Positions 25,999 to 35,035 are shown, counted from the first letter of the stretch. The stretch is DNA of 38,746 bases from Fidelibacterota bacterium (GCA_013203145.1 JABMOV010000180.1:1-38746), one strand, 5' to 3'. The notes: generated by a model from the letters alone, not told the origin. Made by a program: numbers and translations.

Positions 25999-27204
25999 AT
26001 GAAGCTACTGTTACATACCAAAAAGATTTTCAATAAAAATGGGATACCTTTTTGGCTTGATTCAGGTACATTGTTAAGTCTCTATAGGGATGGACGATTC
26101 AATCCAAATAAAAACCTCACTATTAGTGTACCTGCAAAATATTTGCATAATATTTTATCTCTAAAAAACTCTTTTCCCCCTTGGTATAAACTTCATGTGA
26201 AATACGATAAATCTGGATATAGTTGGATTGATGGGAATATCACAAAGTTATATTTCACGCCGAGAGTATCATTCAAGCACTGGACTTCTCGTTTGAATAT
26301 TAACCTTAAGTTTGATAAAGGAGAGTATACACGCTGGGTTAGCGGTTTGGCATGTAAACAGGTGTTATCTGAATATTATTCGAATCTTGGTACAATTAAT
26401 GTTTCAGGAGAAACCTTTTACACTCCAGGGAATATTGAGGAATACTTGACTCTTCGATATGGTAATTGGCGCGAGGTAGTTAACCAATGGGATACTAATT
26501 CTGATGATGGTGCTATTATCGATAAGAAAACAATGCTTAATCTCACACGGAAAACCCGCCGAACAAATCCAAAGCAATTCAAGAGAGTTGTTCGTTTACA
26601 GGGTAAAAATCTGATTGCATTAAAAAAGCTACTCTCCGAAATGACCTCACTGCTTGAAAAATACGACATTAAATATTGGCTGGATTTTGGAACACTGTTG
26701 GGTATCATTCGGGATAAAGAATTGATGCCTTGGGATCATGATGTTGATATCTGTATTTCTGGTGAAGATGTAGAAAAATTTCTGGCCAATAAAAATAAAT
26801 TTCCATTCAAATATCGAATCAGTATGCGATACGATAATACCGGGCGATTACCTGGTACACTTCGTGTAGCAAAAGTTAAGTTTTTGCATCGAAAATATTT
26901 ACGTCTATTCAATTTCCAGGAATTATATCTGGACATTTTTGTTAAATATAAGGTTGGTGATTATTATTACTGGATTGATACTGCTACCCCAAAAAGAGTA
27001 AAGGCAAAATACCATGAAAACCTTGATACTATTTATTGGGACAATAGAAATTATTTCATTCCGTCTTACGTTGAACAATACTTGACTGATAGGTTTGGTG
27101 ATTGGCATAAACCTGTTAAAGATTTTGATTCGAGTCTTGATGATTTAGCAATATGCGATCAACTTCAGTATAAACCAAAAAGGAAAGATAAGACGCATGT
27201 TTAA
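25999..27204 (+). CDS. Double LicD-domain protein, first domain degenerate
   Basis: A 401-residue protein made of two LicD-type nucleotidyltransferase-fold domains. The second (about 205-390) has YWLDFGTLLGIIRD then MPWDHDVDICI (244-252) and LYLDIFVKY, the acidic residues expected to bind the metal and CDP-linked donor. The first (about 1-175) repeats the plan with FWLDSGTLLSLYRDGRF, but the acidic motif reads NPNKNLTISV and the later strand LNINLKF, so it should be inactive. Shared tails EEYLTLRYGNW and EQYLTDRFGDW show internal duplication. Active LicD proteins transfer phosphocholine, or in related families other phospho-alcohols, to glycans. A GGAGA ribosome site precedes the ATG, and the 3' end overlaps the next gene by 8 bases. 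Confidence 0.88.
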   Translation: MKLLLHTKKIFNKNGIPFWLDSGTLLSLYRDGRFNPNKNLTISVPAKYLHNILSLKNSFPPWYKLHVKYDKSGYSWIDGNITKLYFTPRVSFKHWTSRLNINLKFDKGEYTRWVSGLACKQVLSEYYSNLGTINVSGETFYTPGNIEEYLTLRYGNWREVVNQWDTNSDDGAIIDKKTMLNLTRKTRRTNPKQFKRVVRLQGKNLIALKKLLSEMTSLLEKYDIKYWLDFGTLLGIIRDKELMPWDHDVDICISGEDVEKFLANKNKFPFKYRISMRYDNTGRLPGTLRVAKVKFLHRKYLRLFNFQELYLDIFVKYKVGDYYYWIDTATPKRVKAKYHENLDTIYWDNRNYFIPSYVEQYLTDRFGDWHKPVKDFDSSLDDLAICDQLQYKPKRKDKTHV

Positions 27205-28420
27205 TGCCGTACTTTTTATATTGTCGCCGCTAATATTTTTAATCAATAAAATTATTCCTTTGTCGAAGAGGAAAGTCTTATTCTATAACAAGCGTGGGTT
27301 TTTTCATGGAAATCCAAAATATTTTTTTAAATATCTTATTGAGATCGAGTGGGGACATCCTATATGGATAACAAAATCCGAAGATGTCTACAATAACCTT
27401 TGCAGGGGATACTCACCACAATATGTTATTTTAAGAAAAGGCCTAATTGGGAATATTAAATATGTTTATCACTATTTGACTTCATCCGCCATTATAATTG
27501 CTGGTACAAGTGATTGCTGGCATATTTTACGTTATACTAAAACAAAAAGACGCAAGATAATCAATATAGGTCATGGCGTCCTTGTTCCTGGAACAAAAAA
27601 AACAGGAATAGAAATACGCTCCTCCAGTAAATCGATTAAAAGAGAAATTAAACGAAGAAGAGCCGTTACATATTATACTATGTGTTCGGAAATTGAAAAA
27701 TATACTCGTTCTGCAGCCTATTACGTAAATCTAAATAATTTTGTCGTTACAGGAGTTCCACGAAGTGATATAGTAATTAACAATCTGAATAATAAGCAAA
27801 ACCTTTACCAGCTTATTAACAGTTTAATTCATCCCAAAGTTAATTTTGAAAAGGTTATCCTATATGCCCCGACTCATAGGGATGCAGGAAGATGGAAAGA
27901 TAGTATCTCTCCAAGTTCTTTTTTTCCTTTTAATGATTTTCATGTTGATCAGTTAAAACAATTTCTTGCTGACAATCGAGCAATTTTGTTATTAAGGACT
28001 CATGACAATGAAAATAAATTTGGTGCCAGTGATCAAACACAAGTTGAATCGATTGTTGATCATGATCGAGTCTTTTACTTTTCACATTCTGTTTTAGCTG
28101 ATGCGAATGAAATTTTACCAGCCGTTGACCTTCTCATCGCTGATTATTCTACCATCGCTGTAGATTTTCTTTTATGCAATAAACCAATCATCTACGTACC
28201 CTATGATTTAAAAGATTATCACCGTGGAATTGTTTTAGATTATAACTCATGGACGCCTGGTGAAAAAGTTCATGATTTCAAACAATTTCTTAAGACAGCG
28301 CAGGAATATTTAATAAATCCCGGGAAAGATTCCGAGGAACGGGAACGGATAAAAAGGATGTTCCATCAGCATTTGGATGGAAAGAGCAGCGAACGAATAC
28401 TTGAGTTAATTCAGAATTAA
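27197..28420 (+). CDS. CDP-glycerol-type phosphotransferase 4, membrane-linked
   Basis: A 407-residue TagB/TagF-family protein with an N-terminal hydrophobic segment (residues 2-20, LFILSPLIFLINKIIP) that would anchor it to the inner membrane, unlike the three leftward paralogues. Motifs are NIGHGVLVPGTKKTG, VILYAPTHRDAGRW, VDLLIADYSTIAVDFLL and LDGKSSERILELIQN. The full set, including the HRDAG-like segment after YAPT, is closest to classical glycerophosphotransferases, so this is the best candidate for chain formation. It is translationally coupled to the LicD gene by an 8-base overlap. Confidence 0.88.
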   Translation: MFNAVLFILSPLIFLINKIIPLSKRKVLFYNKRGFFHGNPKYFFKYLIEIEWGHPIWITKSEDVYNNLCRGYSPQYVILRKGLIGNIKYVYHYLTSSAIIIAGTSDCWHILRYTKTKRRKIINIGHGVLVPGTKKTGIEIRSSSKSIKREIKRRRAVTYYTMCSEIEKYTRSAAYYVNLNNFVVTGVPRSDIVINNLNNKQNLYQLINSLIHPKVNFEKVILYAPTHRDAGRWKDSISPSSFFPFNDFHVDQLKQFLADNRAILLLRTHDNENKFGASDQTQVESIVDHDRVFYFSHSVLADANEILPAVDLLIADYSTIAVDFLLCNKPIIYVPYDLKDYHRGIVLDYNSWTPGEKVHDFKQFLKTAQEYLINPGKDSEERERIKRMFHQHLDGKSSERILELIQN

Positions 28421-28498
28421 GATAAATTATTTAGGTGGATTAAATCTAAGAATCCCCGAACAGTACATTTAAAATCGAGACAACCAATTAAGAAACAT

Positions 28499-29509
28499 AT
28501 GAATTTGAAATTCAACATTATTTACACTCCAGGGAACGCCAAGTATTTGAGGCTTTTTGTGCTAAGTCTTTTAAAGTGGTCAGATTGCAATTTTCGTATT
28601 GTCATCAATGGCTGTGGCAATAAAGAAAAGAAACTGTTAGAACAATTTTGCGAAAAATATTCACGGTTGGAATATTTTGTATTACCATATGATGAAATGT
28701 TACTTCATGGAGATGCTTTAGCATATCTCCAAAAGAAAGAAGAATCTGATTATTTCTGCTTTATGGATTCAGATATATTTGCTACAGGCAAATTCATGAA
28801 CGAATTTTCCCCTTATTTAAACCAATACAATGGGATTTTCTCCGGGAGTGCCATCTGGCTTTCAGAACAAGATCAAATATTAGAAAAAACCAATATGCGA
28901 ATGGGAGGAAGATTCCATTGGACTAGCGATAATTTTTGCTTAGGCAGTTCATTTTTTGCAATTTATAATAATAAGATATTAACTCAATTACTTAAAGATA
29001 CAGGAGTTACTTTTGATAAATACTCTAGCTGGCAAAAATTACCCCCAAAATTCAAACAAGATATTGTAGATCTGGGTTTGAGAAAAAACGCCTACGATAC
29101 GGGAAAAATCATCAATTTACTTTTGCAAAGTCATGGTAATAAAATATTATATATAAACTCTAAAACGCTTTGTCATCTTGGTGGGCTATCCTCTTTGAAA
29201 ATTGGTCCACTATCAAAAGTACCTCCTAAAGGGATAAAAAGATTTCGAAAAAATATTTCAAGATTCACTTCAGTTCGGAACTGGCGTAACAAAGACAGAA
29301 TGAGAGAGAAAGAGTACCAATCCAACGTAAAATACAATAGGTTTGATACGGCTGAATATTTTTCAAATATTCTACACAGTCTGTTTGAGAATCAACCGAT
29401 CACTGCCACACTTAATATTAGTGATGAGACAGAAGTAAAAAAAATCCAGTTTGCCCGGAATCATATTGAAGCCTTATACGATGAGTTTAAAGATGAACTT
29501 ATACAGTAA
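28499..29509 (+). CDS. Putative GT-A glycosyltransferase (DSD motif)
   Basis: A 336-residue soluble protein. The N-terminal region FNIIYTPGNAKYLRLFVLSL, then YFCFMDSDIFATGKF with Asp-Ser-Asp at 90-92, is the nucleotide-sugar and metal site pattern of GT-A glycosyltransferases. A later TLCHLGGLSS stretch with His could complete the metal site. The C-terminus is basic and then helical. It is 78 bp downstream of phosphotransferase 4 and most likely ends the rightward operon. Donor and linkage are unknown; a capsule or wall-polymer role is inferred from neighbours. Confidence 0.75.
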   Translation: MNLKFNIIYTPGNAKYLRLFVLSLLKWSDCNFRIVINGCGNKEKKLLEQFCEKYSRLEYFVLPYDEMLLHGDALAYLQKKEESDYFCFMDSDIFATGKFMNEFSPYLNQYNGIFSGSAIWLSEQDQILEKTNMRMGGRFHWTSDNFCLGSSFFAIYNNKILTQLLKDTGVTFDKYSSWQKLPPKFKQDIVDLGLRKNAYDTGKIINLLLQSHGNKILYINSKTLCHLGGLSSLKIGPLSKVPPKGIKRFRKNISRFTSVRNWRNKDRMREKEYQSNVKYNRFDTAEYFSNILHSLFENQPITATLNISDETEVKKIQFARNHIEALYDEFKDELIQ

Positions 29510-29637
29510 ATAAAGGATCGAATTTGAGCGGAGATAAAGTCGAACAATCTGTTTTTCTATTCCAGCTTATTTTGATTCCAATCTGTAACAAGCCTGCGCA
29601 TCCAATAAACAGTCGCTTATTATATTCCTCATATTAC

Positions 29638-29668
29638 GTTGTAATTATATTTTAGTCCTTATTACAAC
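29638..29668 (-). repeat. 8-bp inverted repeat downstream of ABC exporter
   Basis: GTTGTAAT at 29638-29645 pairs perfectly with ATTACAAC at 29661-29668 across a 15-base AT-rich loop. It lies just past the ABC transporter stop, in the 167 bp between two convergent genes. It might be a weak terminator or a transcript-end hairpin; the stem is AT-rich and no long U tract follows on either strand. The rest of this gap shows nothing I can name. Confidence 0.35.
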
Positions 29669-29676
29669 ACAACCAT

Positions 29677-31524
29677 CTAAGAATGTCTCGTATTTTTAAA
29701 TTGAATATCGTATAAGTATTTGTACAGTCCTTCTTGGCCCAGTAAATGTTCGTGCGTTCCGACTTGTGCAATTTGTCCCTTTTCTAACACTATGATTTTA
29801 TCTGCATTTTGAATAGTTGACAAACGATGAGCTATAATAAGTACTGTGCGATCATGTAATAAATTTTCAATCGCTTGCTGAACTAAAAGTTCGGATTTGG
29901 TATCGAGTGAAGAGGTTGCTTCGTCTAATATTAAAATTGGAGGATTCTTCTGAAGAGCTCTGGCTATGGCCATCCGCTGACGCTGCCCGCCTGAAAGCAT
30001 TACGCCATTATCACCAATCAAAGTTTCCCATTTCTGAGGCATTGCTTCAATAAAATCTATTGCATGGGCGGCCATAGCAGCATCTCGAACGTCATCAACT
30101 GAAACATCTTTCAATCCATAGGCAATATTCGCGAGTACTGTATCGTTAAATAAAATCGTTTCTTGGGTAACCGTCCCCATCAGATTTCTCAAAGAGTTAA
30201 TTGTCATATCACGAATATCTAGACCATCAATAGTTATACTACCACGAGTAATATCGTAGAATCGAGGAATTAAATCTGCAATTGTTGATTTTCCAGCCCC
30301 GCTTGATCCCACAAGTGCAACAATATCTCCTTTATTAATGGAAAATGAAATTCCATTCAATACCGGTGAATTCCCTTCATTATAGTTGAAGTGAACATCA
30401 TGAAACTCAATCTTATCATCAAATGATGTCTTTGTAATTGCATCTGGTTTTTCTTGAATTTCTGATGGAGTATCCAAAACATTAAAGACTCTCTCTGCTG
30501 ATGCCATACCCGTTTGAAGCTCAATATTTACATTACTCAATTGTCGCAATGGTCCCATAATACTAAACATCAATAAGACAAATCGTATAAAATCCTCGGG
30601 TGTAATTGAATGGGATACCAAAACATCTTTTCCACCTATCCACAAAAGTGCTACACCAATAGCAACTCCGAGACTTTCTGTAATTGGAGTAGCAAGATGT
30701 CTTAGCTTTGCTCTTTTATATATAAGGTTAAAGAATTTGTTTGTTTCCAAAGAGAAGCGTGTGACTTCATATTTTTCCATTGTGAACGCTTTCACAACCC
30801 TAATTGATGTAAGCGTTTCTGTGATAATATTTGTTATTCCCGCGATTTTGATTGCAGTTCTTCGGGATTTACGGCGCATACTACGACCAATGGCGAAGAT
30901 CGCCATCCCTGAAACAGGAACAATTATCAAAGCAACAATGGTTAGCTTTGGATTAATAATAAACATTAATGCTACAAACGTGAGAATATTGATTGGTTCA
31001 ACAAACAATTTTTGGAAACTTGAGGATAATGCCCGCCTCATATTCGCTACGTCAGTGAGGATAATTGATGTCAATTCACCAGATTTCATTTGATTAAAGT
31101 AGGATAATGATAATATGTGAAAATGAGCATATAACTTGTCTCTTAATTCCGTAATAAGTCGATATTGAACAAAGGTCAATAATATATTTTTAATATATAG
31201 AAATAGATTTTTAAGTACAAAAATCCCCAATAAATAAAAACATAACATCTTTAAAGTTTCTAACGCAGTGTCTTGAATAATTAGACTATTTGTCCAATAT
31301 TTCAATTGATCATTCATTGATAAATCATGTGCGGTTTCTAAAGTCCTCGTGTACTCAAGTACTTTATCAAAATCTATTAGGATATTGTTAAGTAGAGAGG
31401 CAGTTAGCCAAATAGAAGCACTGTTAAATGCAACAAACAGAAATGCAGCGAGTGTTGACCCAACTAAATAATACCAGTAGTTGGCTACCAGTTTTAGCAT
31501 TCTAGTATATAATGATTTAGACAT
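29677..31524 (-). CDS. ABC exporter, MsbA-like half transporter
   Basis: A 615-residue fused permease-ATPase. Residues 1-330 carry six predicted membrane helices. The nucleotide-binding domain follows: Walker A VGSSGAGKST, Q-loop in TVTQETILF, signature MLSGGQRQRMAIARAL, Walker B ILILDEATSSLD and the switch His in IIAHRLST. This is the type IV exporter fold of lipid A/lipid-linked glycan flippases and also of drug pumps. A long loop around residues 40-80 (LEYTRTLETAHDLSMND) enlarges the first periplasmic region compared with E. coli MsbA. Its position beside the surface-polymer genes, convergent with the rightward set, suggests export of that polymer or of lipid A; substrate is not provable here. 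Confidence 0.92.
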   Translation of the reverse strand: MSKSLYTRMLKLVANYWYYLVGSTLAAFLFVAFNSASIWLTASLLNNILIDFDKVLEYTRTLETAHDLSMNDQLKYWTNSLIIQDTALETLKMLCFYLLGIFVLKNLFLYIKNILLTFVQYRLITELRDKLYAHFHILSLSYFNQMKSGELTSIILTDVANMRRALSSSFQKLFVEPINILTFVALMFIINPKLTIVALIIVPVSGMAIFAIGRSMRRKSRRTAIKIAGITNIITETLTSIRVVKAFTMEKYEVTRFSLETNKFFNLIYKRAKLRHLATPITESLGVAIGVALLWIGGKDVLVSHSITPEDFIRFVLLMFSIMGPLRQLSNVNIELQTGMASAERVFNVLDTPSEIQEKPDAITKTSFDDKIEFHDVHFNYNEGNSPVLNGISFSINKGDIVALVGSSGAGKSTIADLIPRFYDITRGSITIDGLDIRDMTINSLRNLMGTVTQETILFNDTVLANIAYGLKDVSVDDVRDAAMAAHAIDFIEAMPQKWETLIGDNGVMLSGGQRQRMAIARALQKNPPILILDEATSSLDTKSELLVQQAIENLLHDRTVLIIAHRLSTIQNADKIIVLEKGQIAQVGTHEHLLGQEGLYKYLYDIQFKNTRHS

Positions 31525-31596
31525 TGGGTTTAATTTTCATTTTTAACAATTTTTTGTATGACAATCATATCATTATATTAATTTGGATCATAGTAT

Positions 31597-32022
31597 TTAT
31601 ATCCCAAAATATTCCATCTGTCTATGCATAATTCCGGCTTCAGAAAACTCTTCACCAACCTCAATAAACCCATATTTTTGATAAAAACCTATAACGGTTA
31701 ATTGTGCATTCAAATAGATATGTGAAATATGCGCATTTTCTACCAAGCAAAATTCTAAAAGAGTTTTGCCTATTCCAGCTGTTCGATATTTTTTAATCAC
31801 TGCAAACCGTTCAAGCTTTAATCCCTTTTCTGTAGTTCGCCATCTAGCGGTACCTACAGGATTACCATTAATGGAGGCCAATATATGAATGGATTCATCT
31901 TCAAATTTATCAATTTCTTCACGAAGAGAAACGCCTTGTTCTTCCACAAAAACGTTTTTTCGAATTTGATGAGCCGCTTGCATTTCTTCTGCCGTTTCAA
32001 TCCGTTTAATAGTAATTTTCAT
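31597..32022 (-). CDS. GNAT family N-acetyltransferase
   Basis: About 141 residues from the ATG at 32022 (MKITIKRIETAEEM). The longer reading from 32133 adds a hydrophobic, poorly conserved extension and would overlap the divergent GroES-like gene, so it is rejected. The fold is clear: QIRKNVFVEEQGVSL in the N-terminal helix region is typical of the ElaA/YjcF branch, and acetyl-CoA binding is in RFAVIKKYRTAGIGKTLLEF, followed by FYQKYGFIEVGEEF. It transfers acetyl from acetyl-CoA to an amine; the acceptor is unknown. Confidence 0.85.
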   Translation of the reverse strand: MKITIKRIETAEEMQAAHQIRKNVFVEEQGVSLREEIDKFEDESIHILASINGNPVGTARWRTTEKGLKLERFAVIKKYRTAGIGKTLLEFCLVENAHISHIYLNAQLTVIGFYQKYGFIEVGEEFSEAGIMHRQMEYFGI

Positions 32023-32107
32023 CTTATGAATTTCGGAATTCTCTTTCGCGAATGAAATATCTAATAAGAATTGGGTATTTATTAAAATCCTGTGGGAACA
32101 TTCTATC

Positions 32108-32488
32108 ATGAAAAGTAAAAATAAACAAATCATTGTAGTAGGTGATAGGATATTAATTCGCCCAGAAGCTGGTGAAAAGAAATCTACGGCTGGGTTGTAC
32201 TTGCCTGCGAGTGTTCTTGAAAAACAAGACGTGCGAGGAGGAATCGTCGTAAAAGTAGGTCCAGGTATTCCTTTGGGAAGACCAGATGAATCTGAGGATG
32301 AACCTTGGGATAAAGAACAAAGTTCGGCAGTAAAATATATACCTACACAAGCTGAAATTGGTGATTATGCTCTTTTTGTCAGTAAAGCCGCTATCGAAAT
32401 CAATGTGGAAGATGTTCAATATCTTATCGTTCCACAATCTGCCATATTAGTCCTAATACGCGATGATTTGGATAGCTTCACAGACTAA
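32108..32488 (+). CDS. GroES-like co-chaperonin, divergent
   Basis: A 126-residue Cpn10-fold protein. VVGDRILIRPEAGEKKSTAG matches the GroES N-terminus, IVVKVGPGIPLG the first conserved core strand, and AEIGDYALFVSKAAIEI the strand where GroES has GDxVLF. It is about 30 residues longer than GroES: between the core strands is an acidic insert (RPDESEDEPWDKEQ) and the C-terminus adds LVLIRDDLDSFTD. The mobile loop that contacts GroEL lacks the usual hydrophobic tripeptide (here STAGLYLPAS keeps LYL). No groEL is adjacent. The stop is directly followed by the hemW ATG, so the pair is co-translated. It may be a paralogue with a special client rather than the housekeeping GroES. Confidence 0.82.
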   Translation: MKSKNKQIIVVGDRILIRPEAGEKKSTAGLYLPASVLEKQDVRGGIVVKVGPGIPLGRPDESEDEPWDKEQSSAVKYIPTQAEIGDYALFVSKAAIEINVEDVQYLIVPQSAILVLIRDDLDSFTD

Positions 32489-33634
32489 ATGAAATCGATA
32501 AAATATTCTTCTGGCGGGATCTATATACATATTCCGTTTTGCTTGACGAAATGTATGTATTGTGATTTTTATTCTATTCCTGATAAACATGAACAAATAC
32601 AGGGATTTACTCATGCCTTAATCTCTGAAATTGAAAATTCTCCGTATACTAATCTAGGATGGGAAATAGATACCATATTTATCGGCGGCGGTACACCAAC
32701 TATCCTTGGTAATCATCATTTGGAATCAATTGTTAATGCACTGCATAAACGATTCAACTTATCCCAGCTGAAAGAATTCACTATTGAAACGAATCCTGGT
32801 GAGGTAAAACCAGAGCTATTGAAAACACTTCAATCCCTCGGCATCAATCGCTTATCCATTGGAGTACAATCCCTATTTGATAAACATCTTCAATTTCTTA
32901 CACGGATTCATACCAGCGAGCAAGCAATACAAACAATCAAAATGGCAAAGGATATTGGATTTGAAAATATTAATGCAGATTTAATTTTTGGCATCCCTGG
33001 ACAAAATTTGGAAGAATGGACTAGTGATCTAAAAACAATCGTCGACCTTGATCTGCAACATGTCTCCGCATATTCATTAACGGTTGAACAAGGAACCCAA
33101 CTTGACAAATGGGTGTCCTCATCTAAAATCATGATGCCTGAAGACGAATTATCTTTGGAGATGTTCTATACTGCAAACCAGCTCATGAGTGATCGTGGCT
33201 ATAACCCATACGAACTATCAAATTTTTCGAAACCAGGATTTGAGTGCCAACATAATCTACATTATTGGAGAATTGAGCCTTATTTGGCGTTTGGACCATC
33301 GGCTCACGGTTTTGATGGCTTAACCAGGTGGAGCAATTATAATGATCTCCATCAGTATATGACTTCGATTGAAAACGGTAATATGCCAGTGAAAGAATCC
33401 TATACAATTGATGAAATTGAATATGCCAATGAGATAATTGGATTTGGATTACGATTAAAAGAAGGATTTCAAATCAACAAACTCCCAAAATCCGTTCATA
33501 CCCAATTTTGGAAACAATACAAACAGGTAATTAATATATATCCTGAGTGCGTTGATCGTTCAGACGACAATATATCTCTAACAAAAAAGGGAATGGCATT
33601 TGCAGATGCAATCGCCAGTGATTTTATCTTATAA
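32489..33634 (+). CDS. hemW: HemW, radical SAM heme chaperone
   Basis: A 381-residue protein of the HemW (formerly CPO-like/YggW) family. The radical-SAM 4Fe-4S motif PFCLTKCMYCDFYS has Cys18, Cys22 and Cys25 plus the aromatic-Cys arrangement of this family. Other markers are TIFIGGGTPTIL, RLSIGVQSLFDKHLQFLTR and the HemW-specific HNLHYWRIEPYLAFGPSAHG. Characterised members bind heme and deliver it to respiratory proteins; they are not coproporphyrinogen oxidases. It directly abuts the GroES-like gene and converges with AMP nucleosidase, 14 bp apart. Confidence 0.93.
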   Translation: MKSIKYSSGGIYIHIPFCLTKCMYCDFYSIPDKHEQIQGFTHALISEIENSPYTNLGWEIDTIFIGGGTPTILGNHHLESIVNALHKRFNLSQLKEFTIETNPGEVKPELLKTLQSLGINRLSIGVQSLFDKHLQFLTRIHTSEQAIQTIKMAKDIGFENINADLIFGIPGQNLEEWTSDLKTIVDLDLQHVSAYSLTVEQGTQLDKWVSSSKIMMPEDELSLEMFYTANQLMSDRGYNPYELSNFSKPGFECQHNLHYWRIEPYLAFGPSAHGFDGLTRWSNYNDLHQYMTSIENGNMPVKESYTIDEIEYANEIIGFGLRLKEGFQINKLPKSVHTQFWKQYKQVINIYPECVDRSDDNISLTKKGMAFADAIASDFIL

Positions 33635-33648
33635 CAATAGTTACAACA

Positions 33649-34425
33649 TTAATATGTAAAATGTTTAATCTTCTCTCCTTCTGACCCAATACGCGACATA
33701 GCATCTATCCCTATTTTCAAATGAAGGTCGACATACTTCGAAGTCACTTCCTTATCAGACTCTTCAGTCTTAATTCCTTCAGGGATCATGGGCATATCAG
33801 AAACAAGTAGTAATGCTCCTCTTGGAATCTCGTTTGCAAACCCAGTGATAAATATGGTTGCTGTTTCCATATCAATTCCAAGAGTACGTAATTGTCTTAA
33901 ATACTTTTTAAATCGTTCGTCATGTTCCCAAAGACGTCGGTTTGTTGTATAAACAACACCGGTGCGGTAATCTACTTTATTTTCGTATAGTAACCGCGAT
34001 ACATGTTTATGAAGTTTAAATGATGGCATTGCAGGGACTTCCTTTGGAAAATAATCATCACTTGTACCTTCGCCACGGATGGCCGCCATAGGAAGAATAA
34101 AATGACCAATTTCGGTAGTTTTTTTTAATCCACCACATTTACCTAAGAACAAAACACCGCTCGGTTTTATTGAAGATAATAAATCCATAATGGTGGCAGC
34201 GTTGGCACTCCCCATACCAAAATTAATAATACTTAATCCATTTTTATTCGTAGCTGATGTCATGGGTCCGCCAATTCCATTTATCGATATATCGAATTGC
34301 CTGGCAAATGTATCTACGTAATACTGAAAATTTGTAAGAAGAATCCAATCTCCAAACTCTTCAGGTGCTGTTCCTGTATATCTTTTTAACCAGTTTTTTG
34401 CTAAATCATATTTTGATATTTTCAT
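33649..34425 (-). CDS. amn: AMP nucleosidase
   Basis: A 258-residue nucleoside phosphorylase-fold enzyme that matches the short Bacteroidota-type AMP nucleosidases (AMP to adenine plus ribose 5-phosphate). Motifs are IINFGMGSANAATIMDLL, GVLFLGKCGGLKKTTEIGH and the nucleoside-site Met-Glu in LGIDMETATIFITG, then LLLVSDMPMIPEG. It is much shorter than E. coli Amn (484 aa), because the regulatory N-terminal domain is absent. A ribosome site GAGGTAAAG precedes the ATG, and the gene is two bases from the methyltransferase stop. Specificity for AMP over free nucleosides is inferred from family resemblance. Confidence 0.88.
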   Translation of the reverse strand: MKISKYDLAKNWLKRYTGTAPEEFGDWILLTNFQYYVDTFARQFDISINGIGGPMTSATNKNGLSIINFGMGSANAATIMDLLSSIKPSGVLFLGKCGGLKKTTEIGHFILPMAAIRGEGTSDDYFPKEVPAMPSFKLHKHVSRLLYENKVDYRTGVVYTTNRRLWEHDERFKKYLRQLRTLGIDMETATIFITGFANEIPRGALLLVSDMPMIPEGIKTEESDKEVTSKYVDLHLKIGIDAMSRIGSEGEKIKHFTY

Positions 34426-34427
34426 CT

Positions 34428-35033
34428 TTACCTCTTTTTTGCAATCAAACGAATTACATCAGCTTTTCCCTGATGTAAGGGTCCTTCTTCTAAGACGATT
34501 ACATTTTCTTTACATTGAATTATTTCCATATCACTGAATGATGACTTTATGAAATCAAGATTATATAATAAATCAATATTCTTTGGACCACCAGATTTAT
34601 TTTCTATCTGATTCTTCGAAAAGCATTCAAAAATTATTAGCCCACTTGGCCTAAGAGATATTTTATATTTTTTAAATAAAATCGTAGAATCTTTTTCATC
34701 AAAATGTGAGTAGATGATAACAATCCCGTCATAATAATCTTTTGACAAATTATGCTCGAATAAATCAGTGCATTTTAAATTAAGTGAAACCCCTTGAGTA
34801 TCTGCATACCTACTAATTTTGTCAATACCAGATTGAGCATAGTCTATTGATGTAACATCATATCCCTTATTCGCAAGCCAAACCCCGTTTCGACCCTCAC
34901 CATCAGCGACACAGAGAATTTTCTTTCCTGTGAAAGATGGTTCGGCTTCTACAAGAAACTGATTCGGTTCCATCCCATAGACAAATTCATCCGTATCATA
35001 ACGTTCATTCCATTTAGTTTGCCAATTAACCAT
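34428..35033 (-). CDS. SAM-dependent methyltransferase (TehB-like)
   Basis: A 201-residue class I methyltransferase. The N-terminus WNERYDTDEFVYGMEPNQFL is typical of the TehB/tellurite-resistance-like and thiol-methyltransferase-like group. Motif I is KILCVADGEGRNGVWLANKG, the ribose-binding acid lies in VTSIDYAQSGI, and a later IVIIYSHFDEKD contains motif IV with a Ser-His in place of the more common Asp-Pro-type residues. The substrate is unknown; proposed ones in the family include toxic oxyanions and small thiols. It sits between xth and AMP nucleosidase with gaps of two bases on each side. Confidence 0.85.
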   Translation of the reverse strand: MVNWQTKWNERYDTDEFVYGMEPNQFLVEAEPSFTGKKILCVADGEGRNGVWLANKGYDVTSIDYAQSGIDKISRYADTQGVSLNLKCTDLFEHNLSKDYYDGIVIIYSHFDEKDSTILFKKYKISLRPSGLIIFECFSKNQIENKSGGPKNIDLLYNLDFIKSSFSDMEIIQCKENVIVLEEGPLHQGKADVIRLIAKKR

Positions 35034-35035
35034 AT

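Noticed and set aside
20364..29509. Defence island or mobile element
   Set aside because: No transposase, integrase, nuclease or toxin-antitoxin motif was found; the genes fit surface-glycan synthesis.
30737..31093. 118-aa plus-strand hydrophobic frame
   Set aside because: Antisense to the membrane part of the ABC exporter; hydrophobicity mirrors that gene.
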